Positions 15,072 to 22,561 of a stretch of DNA of 64,000 bases are shown here, piece after piece. Under the pieces are notes generated by a model. It worked only from the letters and a program-made list of their open reading frames with translations. It was not told where the DNA came from and did no database searches. The stretch is taken from contig NZ_JAEX01000002.1 of the NCBI RefSeq assembly GCF_000519125.1, forward strand, positions 124,001-188,000, written 5' to 3'. This DNA comes from Desulfocurvus vexinensis DSM 17965 (lineage in GTDB: Bacteria > Desulfobacterota > Desulfovibrionia > Desulfovibrionales > Desulfovibrionaceae). A program made the position numbers and the translations under genes. Within the stretch, counting starts at the first letter, position 1. Each line of letters begins with the position of its first letter.

Positions 15072-15382
15072 AGCATCTTCGGGAATTCGTTTACCGGCTG
15101 TGGTTTCAGTATGTCAGCCGCCGCTACGGGGGCAGGACCGTCCTCGTTCCGCGCGTTGAGGAGACATCAAGAAAAACCACTCCTCTGGAAGAGTTCAACA
15201 GTCTTCCCCAGGAGTACCGCAAGGCCGTGTTCAGTGCCGTGGAACGAGTCCTTTCCAAGGCACCTCGCTCGGCACGGGCCAGCGACGTTTTGCGAGATGT
15301 GAAAGCAGCGGTCGCCGCCATACCCCGTCCGAACATCCCGCCAATAGATCAGGCGGCAAATCCCACTCGTAACCGGACGTGA
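15068..15382 (+). CDS. Small early phage protein, unknown
   Basis: The 104-residue protein starts at an ATG coupled to the previous stop, with GGGAGAAG upstream. The N-terminus is aromatic and basic (MKHLREFVYRLWFQYVSRRY); the rest is a short helical region with a Pro-rich end. No family is recognised. Its last about 150 bases overlap a gene on the other strand that ends at 15,231. Confidence 0.6.
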   Translation: MKHLREFVYRLWFQYVSRRYGGRTVLVPRVEETSRKTTPLEEFNSLPQEYRKAVFSAVERVLSKAPRSARASDVLRDVKAAVAAIPRPNIPPIDQAANPTRNRT

Positions 15383-15602
15383 GCACAGAGATGTACTGGA
15401 ATATCAGATGGTCCAGCAAAGCCCGCATGGGCTTCGCCCAAAGAGACACGTCCATGGCCGTGAGGCATTCGGATTTTGCCAGCACCTCGAAGAACGGTGT
15501 CTCGTACTCCCGGTCCAAAAGGCTTTTCTCCTCCAGGGGCAGCTTGGGCAAGGCCATCAGGAACCCCCAAAGAACCTCTGCGAGATCGTCGTTCGTCACC
15601 AT
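15231..15602 (-). CDS. Antisense hypothetical gene inside the early operon
   Basis: The 123-residue product begins MVTNDDLAEVLWGFLMALPK and has a natural amino-acid mix (FFEVLAKSECLTAMDVSLWA, ALLDHLIFQYISVLTSGYEW). Its ATG at 15,602 has AGGAGGAG about seven bases upstream, one of the best ribosome sites in the prophage. It runs against the early operon and overlaps the 3' end of the preceding rightward gene by 152 bases. GC content is lower than in the neighbours. This looks like an inserted accessory gene; function is unknown. Confidence 0.6.
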   Translation of the reverse strand: MVTNDDLAEVLWGFLMALPKLPLEEKSLLDREYETPFFEVLAKSECLTAMDVSLWAKPMRALLDHLIFQYISVLTSGYEWDLPPDLLAGCSDGVWRRPLLSHLAKRRWPVPSEVPWKGLVPRH

Positions 15603-15690
15603 CCCGGCTCCTCCTGTTGAGGCTGTCTGTTTGCGTTTCGTCCAGCCGTTACCAGGGGGAGCCGGCACCCACAATATCAAGGAGGAAGCC

Positions 15691-16029
15691 ATGCAAGAGA
15701 AATCGTGTAGCACCTGCATCCACTACCTGCCCGACCTGGGCTCCGCCCTGCGCTCCCCGGGCCAGGGCCTGTGTATCGCCCTGTACGACGACGCGCGACA
15801 GGGCGACAGCAGGGTCGAGCCCGACCGCCCCGGCTGCGGCGCCTGGGCTAGCGTCCACGACCCCGCCAACCGCTCCTGCCCCACCTGTGCGCGGCTGCGC
15901 CCCTACGGCCCGCGCCACCTCGCCCTGACGCGCTGCCAGATCGACCCCCGGCTGGCCCCCACCTGCACCGGCGTCCGCTGCCCACATTGGGCCTCCAGCA
16001 CGAGGCAGGAGGTGGCCCATGCCGGTTAG
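15691..16029 (+). CDS. Cysteine-rich small phage protein
   Basis: The 112-residue protein starts MQEKSCSTCIHYLPDLG after a strong GGAGGA at 15,681. It carries Cys pairs CSTC, CPTC and CTGVRC plus further single Cys and His residues, spread along its length. This suggests one or two zinc-binding sites. It is the first gene after the antisense gene. Function is unknown. Confidence 0.65.
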   Translation: MQEKSCSTCIHYLPDLGSALRSPGQGLCIALYDDARQGDSRVEPDRPGCGAWASVHDPANRSCPTCARLRPYGPRHLALTRCQIDPRLAPTCTGVRCPHWASSTRQEVAHAG

Positions 16030-16192
16030 ATCTTTGGCCCAGCGCCTGTGGGATGCTGACCTGACTCTGGTCCGCATCGCCAACGAGCGCGTGTGGCGCC
16101 ATGTGATCGTGGACCACTACTCCGGCGCCACCGTCGTCAAATACGTCCCCCAGCGCGCCCGGCAGGAGCAGGGCCTGGAGGCAGGGCAATGA
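16019..16192 (+). CDS. 57-residue mini-protein carrying a fragment of the phage transposase
   Basis: The ATG at 16,019 (inside the end of the previous gene) gives MPVRSLAQRLWDADLTLVRI, then NERVWRHVIVDHYSG and VVKYV, ending at a stop coupled to the next start. The middle 26 codons are almost identical to residues 191-217 of the phage transposase and are in the same frame. The matching DNA (16,072-16,149) differs from 18,397-18,474 at 4 of 78 bases. The copied part covers a beta-strand of the RNase H-like core but none of the three catalytic acids. The gene is flanked by coupled genes and so is probably translated. Confidence 0.62.
   Translation: MPVRSLAQRLWDADLTLVRIANERVWRHVIVDHYSGATVVKYVPQRARQEQGLEAGQ
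16072..16149 (+). repeat. 78-base direct repeat, copy 1 (of transposase codons)
   Basis: This segment matches 18,397-18,474 inside the transposase gene with four substitutions. It is a direct repeat in the same frame, 2,325 bases away. Similarity falls off sharply at the 5' edge and more gradually at the 3' edge. Confidence 0.9.
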
Positions 16193-16389
16193 CCCAGCCC
16201 CAATCCCGCCCCATGAAGGTCCGCGCCGCCCAGTGGATAGACACGATGACCCACCGCACCTGGTGGGGCGTGCAGGTGCGCTTTGCCGGAGCCAAGTGGA
16301 TGAACGTCTGCCGCGACGGCGGCCCGGCGTTCTTCGATCTGCGCTGCGATGCCGAAGGCTTCGCCCAGGTGCTGCGGGAGAGCGCGTGA
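16189..16389 (+). CDS. Small phage protein, unknown
   Basis: The 66-residue product (MTQPQSRPMKVRAAQWIDTM, then THRTWWGVQVRFAGAKWM) overlaps the preceding stop as ATGA and the next start as TGATG. It is rich in Trp and Arg. No family is recognised; the coupled starts on both sides support its reality. Confidence 0.6.
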   Translation: MTQPQSRPMKVRAAQWIDTMTHRTWWGVQVRFAGAKWMNVCRDGGPAFFDLRCDAEGFAQVLRESA

Positions 16390-16703
16390 TGGATAGCACC
16401 CCCAAGAGCACTGGCCCCGGCTCGGCCCGCCGCGCCCTGCGTGTGTTCAAGGCCCTGCGGGGCCACGCCCTGACGGGCCTGTCCAACAAGGAGCTGGCCG
16501 ATGCGGTCGGCGACAGCCCCGTCAACGTCTGCCGGGCCCTGGAGGCCCTGGAGGCCGAAGGCCTCGCCCTGCGCCTGGACGATGGCCGCTGGGCCCATAG
16601 CGTCTGGCTGCTCCAGACGGCGGAGCATTTTGCCCGGGAAACCGAGTCCGCCCTTGCCCGCATCCACGAACTGAGACAGCGCGTCGCGGCTGGCGCGCGA
16701 TAA
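16389..16703 (+). CDS. Winged-helix regulator-like early protein
   Basis: The 104-residue protein has a clear winged HTH (ALRVFKALRGHALTGLSNKE, LADAVGDSPVNVCRALEALE, then AEGLALRLDDGRW), as in IclR/MarR N-terminal domains. There is no effector domain. It is encoded just before the transposase module and may control it. Confidence 0.75.
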   Translation: MDSTPKSTGPGSARRALRVFKALRGHALTGLSNKELADAVGDSPVNVCRALEALEAEGLALRLDDGRWAHSVWLLQTAEHFARETESALARIHELRQRVAAGAR

Positions 16704-16712
16704 GGAGAGAGC

Positions 16713-17828
16713 ATGACCTACCCCTGCGCAACCTGCGAGTACCGCGCCCCGCTGGACGACCCGACCCCTGGCGCGCAGATCCCCGCCTGGGAAACGAAAT
16801 GCATGTGCCCCACGGGCCTGTGCCCCGAGGCGCGCAAAGCCTGGGGCAAAGACATGAGCCCCGGCAAAGGGCCGGATTCCGTGCCCGAGATCAGCGCCGC
16901 GCGCGCCGCGCAGTTGGCCCAGGACCAGAACACCGCCGCCGCGGTCTCCCAGGCTGTCATGGACGTGGAAGGCGTGCTGCGCGACCTCGGGCGGCTGGAT
17001 GCGACGTTGTTTTATGCGACCGTCGCAGATTCCATGCTCGTGCAGATTTTTGAAAAAATGAAGAAAGAGAAGGCTTACCAAAAGATACCCATCCGCGACG
17101 AGGCCGGAAATGTGCGACACGTCGCAGATTTGAAAGAGTTCTGCGAGGTCAAACTCGGCAAGTCCTACCAGCGGCTCCAAGAACTTTCGCAGCACATGCA
17201 CACCCTGGGCCCGGACCTGTACGAGGCCGCCGAGCGCGTCGGGTTCCGCAACCGCGACTACCGGGCCCTCAAGGCCTTGCCCGCCGAGGACCAGGAGGCC
17301 GTCAAGCGCGCCCTGGCTGAGGACGCCACCAAGGACGATGCCTTGTCCCTGCTCCAGGACATGGCCGAGCGCCACGCCGCCCAGCAGGCCGCCGCGCGCA
17401 AGGAGGCCGAGGATCTGGCTGCCGATCTGGACGCACGCGACAGGCTGCTCCAGACCAAGGCCCAGCAGTTGGACAAGACCCAGCTGGAACTGGAGCGGCT
17501 CAAGAGCCTGCCCCCGGCCCAGCGTGCGCGCCTGGCCCTGGAGCGCGAGGCGGCGGCGGTCGAGCGTCTGTCCCTGGCCGAGGTCAAGGCCAGTGCTGCG
17601 GTGAACGAGTTCCTGGGCGAGCTGGCCGATCTGTTGGAGGCCGACGGCTGCTCCCCCCACACGAGCGACTACGCGCACAACCTGGCCCGCTATTGGGCCG
17701 AGGGCGTGGGCAACCACTTTGCCAACTACGGCGTGGCTGTGGACTTCGAGGGCATCGTGCGCCCTGAGTGGACGCGTGCCGAGGCAGCCCGGGGCCTGGG
17801 CGTGGCCGACGAAGGGGCGACGGCATGA
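16713..17828 (+). CDS. Early phage coiled-coil protein with Cys-rich N-terminus
   Basis: The 371-residue protein has an N-terminal Cys cluster (CATCEYRAP, then CMCPTGLC), a central helical region (about 130-200, SYQRLQELSQHMHTLGPDLY) and a long charged coiled coil (about 205-300). AAGGAGA precedes the ATG at 16,713. It overlaps the transposase start by 4 bases, so it is part of the transposition operon. I recognise no family; a DNA- or transposase-associated role is only suggested by position. Confidence 0.68.
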   Translation: MTYPCATCEYRAPLDDPTPGAQIPAWETKCMCPTGLCPEARKAWGKDMSPGKGPDSVPEISAARAAQLAQDQNTAAAVSQAVMDVEGVLRDLGRLDATLFYATVADSMLVQIFEKMKKEKAYQKIPIRDEAGNVRHVADLKEFCEVKLGKSYQRLQELSQHMHTLGPDLYEAAERVGFRNRDYRALKALPAEDQEAVKRALAEDATKDDALSLLQDMAERHAAQQAAARKEAEDLAADLDARDRLLQTKAQQLDKTQLELERLKSLPPAQRARLALEREAAAVERLSLAEVKASAAVNEFLGELADLLEADGCSPHTSDYAHNLARYWAEGVGNHFANYGVAVDFEGIVRPEWTRAEAARGLGVADEGATA

Positions 17829-19573
17829 ACCCGCAACTGGCCGAGCTGGACTACCTGCGCGACGTAGCCGAACGGCTGGCCGACGCGCCGCACGGGCAGC
17901 GCGGGGCTGTGGTGGCCGAGGCCACCGAGCTGCTGCGCTGCTCCCGCCAGCAGCTCTATCGGCGCCTGCGCGACGTGGGCTGGGCCAGCGGGCGCAAAGC
18001 CCGGGCCGACCGTGGTCGCCTCTCCATCCCCGAAGACGTCGCCGTCCACGCGGCGGCCCTGGTGCGCCAGGCCGTGCGCGCCAATGGCAAGCGCACGCTG
18101 ACGATCTCCGACTCGTTGGAGATCATGCGCGAAAACGGCCACGGCGTGGTGAACCCCGCGACAGGCGAGGTTGTCCTGCCCAAGTCCCCGACGACGCTGG
18201 CGCGGGCCATGCGCCGCTTCGGGTGCCACCCCGGTCAGTTGGCCCAAGGCAAGCCGTGCGTCCACATGCGCAGCCTGCACCCCAACCACACCTGGCAGGT
18301 GGACCCATCGCTCTGCGTACTGTTCTACCTGCGCACCGGCGGGTTGGCCGTGATGGACGAAGCCGCCTTCTACAAGAACAAGCCCGGCAACATGGCCCGC
18401 ATCGCCAACGAGCGCGTGTGGCGCTATGTGATCGTGGACCACTACTCCGGCTCCATCTTCGTCAAATACGTCCTCTCCCCGGGTGAGACGGCCCAGGGTC
18501 TGGTGGACGTGTTCCTGGAGGCCATCAGCAAGCGGAGTGCGGATGACCCGTTGCACGGGGTTCCGGCGCAGCTGCTCATGGACTGCGGCTCCGCCAACAC
18601 CTCGCACCTGTTCCTCAATCTCCTGGACCGCCTGGGTGTCCGCCACCTGACCCACTTGCCCGGCAACCCCCGGGCCAAGGGGGCCGTGGAGGTCGCCAAC
18701 AACATCGTCGAGCGGCGCTTCGAGGGGCGGCTGGCCTACCTGCGCGTGGAGTCCCTGGAGCAGCTCCAGGCCGAGGCCGACCGCTGGCGCAAGCACTTCA
18801 ACGCCTACGAGCGCCACTCCCGCACCGGGCGCACCCGCAACGACCTCTGGCTGACCATCACCGAGGCGCAACTGCGCCTGGCCCCGCCTCTGGACCTGTG
18901 CAGGGAGTTGGTGACCACCAAGCCCAAGGAGGCCACCGTGCGCGCGGACATGACCATCAGCCACGCCGTCCGGGGCTACGGGCGCGCCGACTACGATCTC
19001 CGCTACGTCCCCGGGCTGGTGCCCCAGTCCAAGGTCCAGGTTGTGGTCAACCCCTACCGGGCCCCGGCGGTGGACGTGATCGTGCCCGACCCGGTGGCGG
19101 GCGAATCGGTCTGGACCGTCGAGCCTGTCGCCAAGACCGATGCGGGGTTCTGGGCGGCGGCCCCGATCATTGGCCAGGAATTCCAGGCTCTGCCGGACAC
19201 CCAGGCCGACATGCGCACGAAGGAGATCGAGGCGCTGACCGGCGGTGCGGACCGCAAAAACCTGCGAGCCCCCGAAGGCCTCGACGTTATGGCCGACCTC
19301 AAGGCCGCCCCCACCTACATCCCCCGGCGCGGGCGCGATCTGGGCCTGGACGCCGCCCGGCGCGAGGTCGCTCCGCTGTCGCACATCGAGGCCGCCCGCG
19401 CCCTCAAGGCGGCCCTGGGCGCCGCCTGGACTGCGGAACGATACGCCTGGCTGGTGCAACGCTACCCCGGCGGCGTCCCCGCCGACGAGATAGACGCAAT
19501 TGCCGCGCGCCTGGCCGCCCCCGAGCCTCGGGCCGGAGCGGTCCTGCGCGCTGTGGGAGGGCACAATGCTTAG
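17825..19573 (+). CDS. MuA-like DDE transposase
   Basis: The 582-residue protein has an N-terminal HTH region (about 20-60) and an RNase H-like catalytic core. Expected catalytic acids are D160 (in HTWQVDPS), D253 (in LLMDCGSANTS) and E289 (in KGAVEVANN); D253 and E289 are separated by exactly 35 residues, the D35E spacing. The C-terminal part holds a beta-barrel-like region (about 370-440) and a tail likely to contact MuB. It joins phage ends to target DNA in replicative transposition. It is coupled to the genes on both sides. A 78-base part of it (18,397-18,474) is duplicated upstream. Confidence 0.94.
   Translation: MNPQLAELDYLRDVAERLADAPHGQRGAVVAEATELLRCSRQQLYRRLRDVGWASGRKARADRGRLSIPEDVAVHAAALVRQAVRANGKRTLTISDSLEIMRENGHGVVNPATGEVVLPKSPTTLARAMRRFGCHPGQLAQGKPCVHMRSLHPNHTWQVDPSLCVLFYLRTGGLAVMDEAAFYKNKPGNMARIANERVWRYVIVDHYSGSIFVKYVLSPGETAQGLVDVFLEAISKRSADDPLHGVPAQLLMDCGSANTSHLFLNLLDRLGVRHLTHLPGNPRAKGAVEVANNIVERRFEGRLAYLRVESLEQLQAEADRWRKHFNAYERHSRTGRTRNDLWLTITEAQLRLAPPLDLCRELVTTKPKEATVRADMTISHAVRGYGRADYDLRYVPGLVPQSKVQVVVNPYRAPAVDVIVPDPVAGESVWTVEPVAKTDAGFWAAAPIIGQEFQALPDTQADMRTKEIEALTGGADRKNLRAPEGLDVMADLKAAPTYIPRRGRDLGLDAARREVAPLSHIEAARALKAALGAAWTAERYAWLVQRYPGGVPADEIDAIAARLAAPEPRAGAVLRAVGGHNA
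18397..18474 (+). repeat. 78-base direct repeat, copy 2 (within transposase)
   Basis: This is the transposase copy of the repeat described at 16,072-16,149. It encodes residues 191-217, including the VIVDHYSG strand. The transposase copy is presumably ancestral because it lies in the continuous gene. Confidence 0.9.
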
Positions 19574-20720
19574 GCTCAAGGCCGTCATCGAGGCGCTGGG
19601 CATTTCCCAGCGCGAGGTCGCGGACGCGGCGGGGATATCCCCGGCTGCTCTGACCCAGCTCGTCCGGCACGGTCGCTGGCCCAAGCGACGCAGCCGAGGC
19701 GAAATCCGCCAGCAGGTGATGGACTTTTTGCGGCAGCACGGGGCTCCCGCCGACGCCCTGGATGCCGCATTCGACAAGGTCGGCACAACCGCAGCCCGCC
19801 CGGCTGCACAGGAGGAAACCATGCTGCTTCGTAGACAAGGCCTGTTCCCCGAGACCCGGCGCCATTTCAGCCTGCCCGTCGACCCGTTCTCCGACGACGT
19901 GCGCACCCACGAGGACGTGTTCCTGTCCAAGGACATTCGCTATGTGCGCGAGTCCATGTATCACGTCGCCCGCCACGGGGGGTTCCTCGCCGTGGTCGGC
20001 GAGAGCGGGTCGGGCAAATCCACCCTGCGGCGCGACCTGGTCGACCGCATTTCGCGCGAGGGGCAGCCCGTGCTGGTCATTGAGCCCTACGTCCTGGGCA
20101 TGGAGGACAACGACAAGATCGGCAAGACGCTGAAGGCGCTGCACATAACCGAGGCCATAATGGCCACCGTCGCGCCGCTGCGCAAGGTCGCCTCCAGCCC
20201 CGAGGCGCGGTTCCGCCAGCTGCACACCGCCCTGCGCGAATCCAGCCAGGCGGGGAACAGCCACCTGTTAATAATCGAAGAGGCCCACGGTCTGAGCATC
20301 CCGACGCTCAAGCACCTGAAACGGTTCCTGGAGCTGGAGGACGGCTTCAAGCGCCTGCTGGGCGTGATCCTGCTGGGCCAGCCCGAGCTGAAGCAGAAAC
20401 TCAGCGAGGGCTCGCACGAGGTCCGCGAGGTGGTCCAGCGGTGCGAAATGGTCGAGCTGCGGCCCATGAATGGCTCCCTGATTGACTACCTGAAATTCAA
20501 GTTTTCCCGGGTCGGAGTGGATCTGGCCAAGGTCATCACCGAGGACGCCGTCGAGGCCCTGCGCGCCAAGCTCACCGGCCCCAACAGCCTGCGCGGCAGT
20601 CGGGACAGCGTGTCCCTGGTCTACCCGCTCGCCGTCGGGAACATGCTCACCGCCAGCATGAATATGGCCGCCGACCTCGGCTCCCCGCTGGTGACCGCAG
20701 ATGTGATCAAGAGCGTCTAA
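19566..20720 (+). CDS. MuB-like transposition ATPase (AAA+)
   Basis: The 384-residue protein has an N-terminal HTH (about 5-35, ALGISQREVADAAGISPAAL), as in MuB, and an AAA+ domain with Walker A GESGSGKS (145-152) and Walker B LLIIEEAH (about 236-243). It binds target DNA, activates the transposase and gives target immunity in the Mu paradigm. Its start overlaps the end of the transposase gene by 8 bases. Confidence 0.92.
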   Translation: MLRLKAVIEALGISQREVADAAGISPAALTQLVRHGRWPKRRSRGEIRQQVMDFLRQHGAPADALDAAFDKVGTTAARPAAQEETMLLRRQGLFPETRRHFSLPVDPFSDDVRTHEDVFLSKDIRYVRESMYHVARHGGFLAVVGESGSGKSTLRRDLVDRISREGQPVLVIEPYVLGMEDNDKIGKTLKALHITEAIMATVAPLRKVASSPEARFRQLHTALRESSQAGNSHLLIIEEAHGLSIPTLKHLKRFLELEDGFKRLLGVILLGQPELKQKLSEGSHEVREVVQRCEMVELRPMNGSLIDYLKFKFSRVGVDLAKVITEDAVEALRAKLTGPNSLRGSRDSVSLVYPLAVGNMLTASMNMAADLGSPLVTADVIKSV

Positions 20721-20740
20721 CGCAAACACAGGAGGAAACC

Positions 20741-21253
20741 GTGACCAAGAGACTCAAGCCGCAAGGCGAAATCATCACCACCATGGAACAGGCCAAGGCC
20801 GCCCTGGCCGAAATGGCGCAACTCGAACGGCGCTTGCGGGCCATCGAGGCGGACATGAACGAGAACATGGACGTCATCAAGGCCAACGCGGACGCCGAGG
20901 CCGCGCCGCACAAGGAGCGCCAGAAGGCCCTGGGCACGGCGCTGAACGGTTTCGCCGAGGTCAACCGGGCCGAGCTGTTCGCCCGGCGCAAAAGCCTGGA
21001 GCTGCCCCACGGCGTCATCGGCTGGCGCCAGTCCACCAGCATTGTGGCCCGGGCCAAGGTCAAGATGGGCCACGTGCTGGAGAAGCTCAAAGACCTGGGC
21101 TGGCTCGACGCCGTGAAGACCAGCGAGACCGTGAACAAGGAAGCCATGCGCGACTGGACCGATGGCAAGCTCGATGCCGTGGGCATGGAGCGCAAGGTGA
21201 CGGATCAGTTCTTCATCGAAATCTCCGCCGAAGCCCTCAAGGGTGAGGCGTAA
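20741..21253 (+). CDS. Gam-like DNA end-protection protein
   Basis: The 170-residue protein starts at a GTG (20,741) with GGAGGAA directly upstream. It has a helical N-terminus (QAKAALAEMAQLERRLRAIE) and the Gam core RRKSLELPHGVIGWRQST. Mu Gam binds linear DNA ends as a dimer, is related to Ku, and protects them from host exonucleases. It follows the transposition genes. Confidence 0.92.
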   Translation: MTKRLKPQGEIITTMEQAKAALAEMAQLERRLRAIEADMNENMDVIKANADAEAAPHKERQKALGTALNGFAEVNRAELFARRKSLELPHGVIGWRQSTSIVARAKVKMGHVLEKLKDLGWLDAVKTSETVNKEAMRDWTDGKLDAVGMERKVTDQFFIEISAEALKGEA

Positions 21254-21270
21254 CACCACAGGAGCACAAC

Positions 21271-21546
21271 ATGAACAAGACGGAACTGATCGCTGCGGTA
21301 ACGAAGGGGAATTCCTACCGGGGCATGACCAATGAGGAAATCCTGACTTCCACGTTCGCGGTCATAACGCAGGAGCTGCAACGTGGCGGCGAGGTCATGC
21401 TCACCGGCTTTGGCAAGTTCTCGGTTGCGACCCGCCCCGCCCGGCAGGGCCGCAACCCCAAGACCGGCGAGCCCATCTCTATCCCGGCCTCCCGCACCGT
21501 GCGGTTCGCCCCCGCCAAGGGCCTCAAGGGGGCGGTGAATGGATAG
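21271..21546 (+). CDS. Phage-encoded HU/IHF-family DNA-bending protein
   Basis: The 91-residue protein is a full-length HU homologue: MNKTELIAAV at the N-terminus, GGEVMLTGFGKFSV, then RQGRNPKTGEPISIPASRTV, the DNA-binding arm. In Mu, host HU and IHF are needed for transpososome assembly; this phage brings its own. A second, chromosomal HU gene lies at 47,152. Confidence 0.92.
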   Translation: MNKTELIAAVTKGNSYRGMTNEEILTSTFAVITQELQRGGEVMLTGFGKFSVATRPARQGRNPKTGEPISIPASRTVRFAPAKGLKGAVNG

Positions 21547-22225
21547 CCAAGCCAGGCTCCTGGACAAGGTCCGCAAGTTGTTGGCCCTGGCGGGGAGTGA
21601 CAATGAGCACGAGGCGGCAGCCGCTGCGGCAAAAGCCCAGGCGCTGCTGGCGGAGCACAACCTCTCCCTGGCGGACGTGCCTGCTGACGAGACGGGCACG
21701 TCCGCGTGGACAGCCGAACACCGCACCCGCAAATGCCTGGAGAAGTGGGCGCATCGGCTGGCCTTCCACACCGCTGAGGCCTTCGGCTGCCAGTACTTCC
21801 ATGACTGTAACGGGCGCACGTCCTTTGTCGGCTGCGGCGCCGATCCCGAGGTGTGCGCGTGGACGTTCGGCTACCTGTACCGGACGCTGCTGCGCCTCGG
21901 GTCGCGGTATATGGGCCGCCCCGATTCCCGGCGGCGGTTCCGGGGCAGCCGGTCCAAAAACCGGGCGCGGGCCGCATACCTCTATGGATTGGCGCAGACG
22001 GTAGGGCAGCGCCTCCAGGCGCAGAGCCTGATCACACCCGCGACCGAGGCGGCACTGGTCCCGCTCAAGGACACGGCGATCCAGGAGGCTATGCCGCCGG
22101 GCTTGCGTATCCGTCAGATATCCGCGCCGCAGTCGCCCGCCCGGTGGGACGGCGTGCGGGACGGGGCCACGGTGCCGCTGTCCACGCCCGTGACCGGGCC
22201 CGCACCCTCCCGGGCAATCCAATAA
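21539..22225 (+). CDS. DUF2786 phage protein
   Basis: The 228-residue protein has the DUF2786 N-terminus (LLDKVRKLLALAGSDNEHEA followed by AAAAAKAQALLAEHNLSL). The central region (about 60-150) has Cys and aromatic residues, and the Pro-rich tail has no motif. It overlaps the HU stop by 8 bases. The family is common in phages and its function is unknown. Confidence 0.82.
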   Translation: MDSQARLLDKVRKLLALAGSDNEHEAAAAAAKAQALLAEHNLSLADVPADETGTSAWTAEHRTRKCLEKWAHRLAFHTAEAFGCQYFHDCNGRTSFVGCGADPEVCAWTFGYLYRTLLRLGSRYMGRPDSRRRFRGSRSKNRARAAYLYGLAQTVGQRLQAQSLITPATEAALVPLKDTAIQEAMPPGLRIRQISAPQSPARWDGVRDGATVPLSTPVTGPAPSRAIQ

Positions 22226-22237
22226 AGGAGATGAAGC

Positions 22238-22489
22238 ATGGCAAACAAGGTGGTCGTCTACTGCTGGAGAAACGGCAAGATTGATTTCGGCAATCAGCTC
22301 CCCAAAGGGGCGCTGCCTATTGCCAGGGACTTCAGTAAGCGCCTGCGCGACGCCGTCGAGGTGCTGGCCGTCCATGGCTACGACGGTGAAACCCTCATCG
22401 TTCCCGGGTTACCCACCGCGTCCTCTGGCGACGAGGCCCTCCAGGCACTGACGACGTTTCGGGAAATGGTAAGGGCGCAGCTCAATTAA
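22238..22489 (+). CDS. Small conserved phage protein
   Basis: The 83-residue protein (MANKVVVYCWRNGKIDFGNQ, then PIARDFSKRLRDAVEVLAVH) has AAAGGAGA upstream. It resembles short proteins found near Gam in Mu-like phages, sometimes listed as host-nuclease inhibitors, but I cannot confirm this from the sequence. An alpha/beta fold is likely. Confidence 0.65.
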   Translation: MANKVVVYCWRNGKIDFGNQLPKGALPIARDFSKRLRDAVEVLAVHGYDGETLIVPGLPTASSGDEALQALTTFREMVRAQLN

Positions 22490-22561
22490 GCGAAACCGCC
22501 CCCTGCGGGGCGGTCGCCGAGGGGTGGCGCCCTCGGCCTGATGAGCAGCCGGGAGGATAGC

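Noticed and set aside
15379-15690. N-terminal extension of the Cys-rich protein back to 15,379
   Set aside because: The strong GGAGGA site at 15,681 decides the start at 15,691, and the upstream segment overlaps the antisense gene.
17825-20720. Transposase and ATPase as a stand-alone Tn7/Tn552-like transposon
   Set aside because: Gam, GemA, Mor and Mu head and tail genes in the same unit show that they belong to a phage.
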